Origin: Methanobacteriota archaeon | GTDB lineage: Archaea; Thermoplasmatota; Poseidoniia; Poseidoniales; Thalassarchaeaceae | Reading direction: 5' to 3' | NCBI GenBank assembly: GCA_014384685.1 | Contig: JACNFL010000081.1 | Span: forward strand, 1-10,687 | Length of the DNA: 10,687 nucleotides | Shown: positions 7,977 through 10,687 of the stretch, in pieces | How positions within the stretch are numbered: position 1 is the first letter of the stretch | Layout of the letters: the number at the start of each line of letters is the position of its first letter | Notes under the pieces: model-generated | The model's database searches: none | What the model saw: the letters and a program-made list of their open reading frames with translations, nothing else | What the model was told of the DNA's origin: nothing | Made by a program: the position numbers and the translations under genes

Positions 7977-9712
7977 TGCAATTTCAAGTTGAAATATCTT
8001 CTAACTATGAATCCCTATGCGTGGCAAGTGATTGGAGTATACTTCCAGATCAGACCATCGGAGATGGGCTATGGGTTTGGGAATTACCAAATGGCACATT
8101 TTCAACAGGTGGCTTGTTAGAATTGTATGACATGAATGAATCCGAAAGTGGTTGGTATATCTTAGGAGGCAATGCAAATGGATGTGTCGTGCAGCCCGAC
8201 TCCATTCAGCTAGAAGTAATTGCGCCAACAGATTTAGCGTTTGACATCCCTGACATCATTTGCAGCAACGGTGACCCCATCGAGATTGAAGTCAATGTAA
8301 CAGGGCCAGGTTTGTGGTCTGCTTCATGCGGCACATGTATAGATGAAGATTTAGGCATCTTTAATCCAAGTATGATTACAGATGGCTCGTTTGAAATCAC
8401 TTATGAATCGATGGGAGCTTGTGAAGAGACATTGAGTGAATACATCGTAGTAATAGAAACGCCAAGCCCTTGGTTTAATTCTCCAATTACAGAGTGCGAA
8501 GGAGAAGGAACTGTGCAATTGATCGCGGAATTACCGCTTGGTGTGTGGAACGCAAATTGCGCTTCATGCATAACTGAGGACGGCCTCTTCAACACGGAAT
8601 CTGCAGGCACTGGCAATTGGGATATTACGTACTCATTGTCAGGGAATTGTCCTGCAACCTATGCGGGAATATTTGAAGTAACTGATAATATTAGTTCTGC
8701 ATTTTCGGCCGTTGAAACTCTCTGCTTAAATGACGAAGTCTACACATTTATTCCCAGCATCCCTGGTGGTAATTGGTCTTCGGAGTGTTCTAATTGTATG
8801 AGTGGTTCAAATTTCTCACCTTCTTTAGCTGGTACAGGTGATCAAATGGTTACCTATTCCATCACAGGGCAGTGCGGTACAGAAACCTCTCTTCCTATTA
8901 CCGTGTTAGCTCTGCCTGATGCGTCATTTACTTACACTCCTTCCTCTGGCTGCATTCCTCTTTTTATTGAATTGACATCGCTCACAACTTCGACTGTGTC
9001 AATGTGCCAATGGGGCTTAGTGAACGCTACTGGAGTCACACAATGGGAGGAAGATTGCGAAGATGCCTTTATGTTTATAGAGGAACCTGGTTGCTATGAC
9101 TTAATACACCAAGTCATAGCTGAAAATGGTTGCAGCAATTCAAACTTAGTGGAGACTGCTGTTTGTGTAAATACCCCTCCTTCTTCTGAATTCATGTACT
9201 CCCCAGTACACGCAAGTATATTCGACCCTTTCATGACTTCCTGGGCTATCGATTCCATACCATCCAATCAGTTTGAATGGACAATTGATGGAATAAGCTT
9301 TGGTTCAAGTAATCGATGTCAATTGCAAATGCCGGACATCCCCTCCAATCCTTTTGTCCTCTGTTTAGAAGTTGCTGTCGAATATGACTGCTCTACTTTT
9401 ACCTGCAATACAATCACGCTTAGCGAAGGACTTACAGCATATGCTCCCAACGCCTTCACCCCAGATCAAGATGGAATAAATGATGCCTGGCGCGTTGTTT
9501 GTGGCAGGGATGTGCAATCAATAGAAGTAAGGGTTTTTGACCGATGGGGTAATATCGTTTTTGAAACTAACGAAATCGACCATTGGTGGTTAGGAAACGT
9601 CCAAAATGGAAGCCATTATGCAACAGATGGAATATACCATTGGGACGCTGTTTTGCGTGATGGGGAATTCGGTGTGCAACATCTGCAAGGTCATGTCACG
9701 TTGATTCGCTAA
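6656..9712 (+). CDS. Paralogous surface protein: same head, stalk with C-x-x-C modules, PKD-like domains, T9SS type B sorting domain
   Basis: A 1018-residue secreted protein. Its first 415 residues are identical to the upstream paralogue, including signal peptide (1-21) and IgGFc-binding-like region. The stalk differs completely from about residue 444: one Ig-like module (444-522); three related modules starting near 523, 602 and 680, each with W-x-x-x-C-x-x-C and a later F-x-x-x-x-x-x-x-G-x-x-x-x-T-Y-type strand and G-x-C or A-C; then two PKD-like domains (about 752-838 and 840-925). The C-terminus (about 927-1018) is a type B sorting domain (N-A-F-T-P-D-Q-D-G-I-N-D, F-D-R-W-G-N-I-V-F-E, ending T-L-I-R). 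It is only moderately similar to that of the first paralogue, so the identity of the heads is not mirrored at the tails. Predicted role: surface-exposed or released, adhesin-like; ligand unknown. The gene follows its paralogue by 121 nt on the same strand and precedes mutY by about 59 nt. Confidence 0.93.
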   Translation: MVKTLPALLILVLTGLSGAFSHTLSQTDTEFWFVAPEVWAGHGDFPILLRFATFDEAAVITVEQPANPNFPTQTLNVDANSIYSLDLTTWLSQIENKPANSILNFGFHITSNSPITAYYEVNRYNNPDIFTLKGSNALGLDFIVPFQMFLNNGYTQSTSSFDIVATEDGTVVTITPQKPIIGHPANVTFSITLNEGQTWSGRATSVSADQHPSGTTVTSNKPIAITMSDDSVNGTPYGGCADIMGDQIVPVNLLGTEYIAIKGNLNGPDKVFIVTTEPGTTVSVNGNLETTLPAASSMYTHTLTEPSAYYTTNHPVYVLHLTGFGCEIGGALLPPIVCTGSQEVAFVRSTSEFIGLKILVPSGGEGDFTFNGNTTNIMADDFSNVPGTEGLWKFANITATSFVPTLQASRLTNSTANFHLGIINGGASSGTRYGYFSNYAVQFQVEISSNYESLCVASDWSILPDQTIGDGLWVWELPNGTFSTGGLLELYDMNESESGWYILGGNANGCVVQPDSIQLEVIAPTDLAFDIPDIICSNGDPIEIEVNVTGPGLWSASCGTCIDEDLGIFNPSMITDGSFEITYESMGACEETLSEYIVVIETPSPWFNSPITECEGEGTVQLIAELPLGVWNANCASCITEDGLFNTESAGTGNWDITYSLSGNCPATYAGIFEVTDNISSAFSAVETLCLNDEVYTFIPSIPGGNWSSECSNCMSGSNFSPSLAGTGDQMVTYSITGQCGTETSLPITVLALPDASFTYTPSSGCIPLFIELTSLTTSTVSMCQWGLVNATGVTQWEEDCEDAFMFIEEPGCYDLIHQVIAENGCSNSNLVETAVCVNTPPSSEFMYSPVHASIFDPFMTSWAIDSIPSNQFEWTIDGISFGSSNRCQLQMPDIPSNPFVLCLEVAVEYDCSTFTCNTITLSEGLTAYAPNAFTPDQDGINDAWRVVCGRDVQSIEVRVFDRWGNIVFETNEIDHWWLGNVQNGSHYATDGIYHWDAVLRDGEFGVQHLQGHVTLIR

Positions 9713-9771
9713 ACCTAAAGTATAAAATTTCAAGGCTTTTAGCGTGTGGCTATATGTGTGATTTCTTTAAA

Positions 9772-10687
9772 ATGACCAATCCCAACAAAATATTATTAGC
9801 CAGAACCAGATTGAGATCATGGTATTCTGAACATGCACGAGACCTTCCATGGCGACTCGAGCCCTCACTGTACGGAACCTGGTTGAGTGAAATCTTGTTG
9901 CAACAAACCCGAGTGGAAACAGGTATTCCAAAGTGGCATCTTTTTATGGATCTCTTTCCAACTGTCGGCCATTTGGCACGTGCCTCTGAAGACCAAGTAC
10001 TCAAAGCTTGGGAAGGACTGGGCTACTACCTACGGGCCACACATCTTCACAAAGCAGCAAGAGCCATTGACGCCGCAGGAGAGTTTCCTAAGTCTCATGC
10101 AGATTGGCTTAAATTACCTGGTGTAGGCCCTTATACTGCAGCAGCTATCGCCTCCATCGGTCTAGGAGAAGCTGTCGCCGTTGTGGATGGCAACGTTCAA
10201 AGGGTGGTGGCGCGTTGGGGTGGCATTACAGATTCTGTGGATGGAAAAACTGGAGCGCAAGCGGTGCAAGCGGTGGCAGATGCTTGGCTGGATCATGCGG
10301 ACCCTGGCAACCACAATCAAGCTGTAATGGAACTGGGGGCGCTGGTCTGCTCACCCAGAAACCCTTTGTGCGAGTGCTGTCCCCTTTCGACCAGCTGTGC
10401 TTCCGCCAACCAACCTGAAATGTGGGGCATCCTTCCAACCAAGCAACCTAAAAAGAAAGCCATACGCTGGGAATTAACTTGGCATATCGTACGTTTTGAA
10501 AATTTTACTGTCACCATCCAGCGACCTGAAACAGGAGTGTGGGCGAAACTTTGGGCCTTTCCCGAGAGTACTCCTCCCTCTGATTTTCATCCGCTTGGAG
10601 AACTCATGAAGCCAGTCACCCACCTGCTCACCCACCGTAGAATCGAGGCCACAATTCAGGGATGGGAGGCCCCCAACAAAACTGCGA
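9772..10687 (+). CDS. mutY: A/G-specific adenine DNA glycosylase MutY, C-terminus beyond window
   Basis: Removes adenine mispaired with 8-oxoguanine in base-excision repair; cytoplasmic. The first 305 codons are visible. Seen: D-L-P-W-R (24-28); S-E-I-L-L-Q-Q-T-R-V with the catalytic Glu at 40; G-L-G-Y-Y at 82-86; helix-hairpin-helix L-P-G-V-G-P-Y-T-A at 115-123; catalytic Asp at 139 in V-V-D-G-N-V; and a complete iron-sulfur cluster loop C193-x6-C200-x2-C203-x5-C209. These positions are one residue on from E. coli MutY (D138; C192, C199, C202, C208), so the core is intact. The C-terminal NUDIX-like 8-oxoG-recognition domain is under way at the edge (H-L-L-T-H-R-R at 284-290). An in-frame ATG at 9754 would add six residues (M-C-D-F-F-K); 9772 fits the usual short N-terminus better. 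No clear ribosome-binding site or terminator is seen in the 59 nt after the preceding gene. Confidence 0.96.
   Translation, partial: MTNPNKILLARTRLRSWYSEHARDLPWRLEPSLYGTWLSEILLQQTRVETGIPKWHLFMDLFPTVGHLARASEDQVLKAWEGLGYYLRATHLHKAARAIDAAGEFPKSHADWLKLPGVGPYTAAAIASIGLGEAVAVVDGNVQRVVARWGGITDSVDGKTGAQAVQAVADAWLDHADPGNHNQAVMELGALVCSPRNPLCECCPLSTSCASANQPEMWGILPTKQPKKKAIRWELTWHIVRFENFTVTIQRPETGVWAKLWAFPESTPPSDFHPLGELMKPVTHLLTHRRIEATIQGWEAPNKTA

Noticed and set aside
9715..9742. Terminator hairpin between the second paralogue and mutY (CTAAAG pairing with CTTTTAG)
   Set aside because: The stem is short and bulged, AT-rich, and without a T tract; too weak to call.

Overview
The window looks like chromosome of a member of the Bacteroidota, probably Flavobacteriales-like. 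The evidence is two large proteins with gliding-motility-type C-terminal domains (type B sorting domain of the type IX secretion system, T9SS), a secreted lamin-tail/CotH protein, AT-rich intergenic DNA without clear Shine-Dalgarno sites, and moderate GC. No species assignment is possible from sequence alone. I see no RNA gene, CRISPR array, insertion sequence, integrase or phage gene.

Layout. (1) Positions 1-2803, minus strand: a long secreted protein running off the left edge, with signal peptide, lamin-tail domain, chitobiase-C/FN3-like domain, CotH kinase domain, a jelly-roll-like domain, then the start of a possible beta-helix. It starts at GTG, and both strands of this stretch carry distracting short ORFs. 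(2) Positions 2804-3147: AT-rich divergent intergenic region. (3) Positions 3148-6534 and 6656-9712, plus strand: tandem paralogues of 1128 and 1018 residues. They share a head (signal peptide plus IgGFc-binding-like region, about 440 residues), carry unrelated Ig/PKD-like stalks, and each ends in its own type B sorting domain. (4) From 9754 or 9772 to the right edge, plus strand: mutY, the A/G mismatch adenine glycosylase, truncated by the window end in its C-terminal 8-oxoG-recognition domain.

The main point of interest is the paralogue pair. The heads are identical over 1188 bp (3144-4331 versus 6652-7839). The homologous sequence on both sides has diverged: about 70% identity over 47 bp upstream, and 9 changes in 136 bp downstream, 7 of them synonymous. 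That pattern points to recent gene conversion between older duplicates, or to an assembly artefact, rather than a fresh duplication. Together the genes form a same-head, different-stalk surface protein pair in which recombination between the heads could delete 3508 bp and place stalk 2 behind promoter 1.

The three secreted proteins probably belong to the cell surface or extracellular matrix. MutY is a housekeeping repair enzyme with no evident functional link to them.
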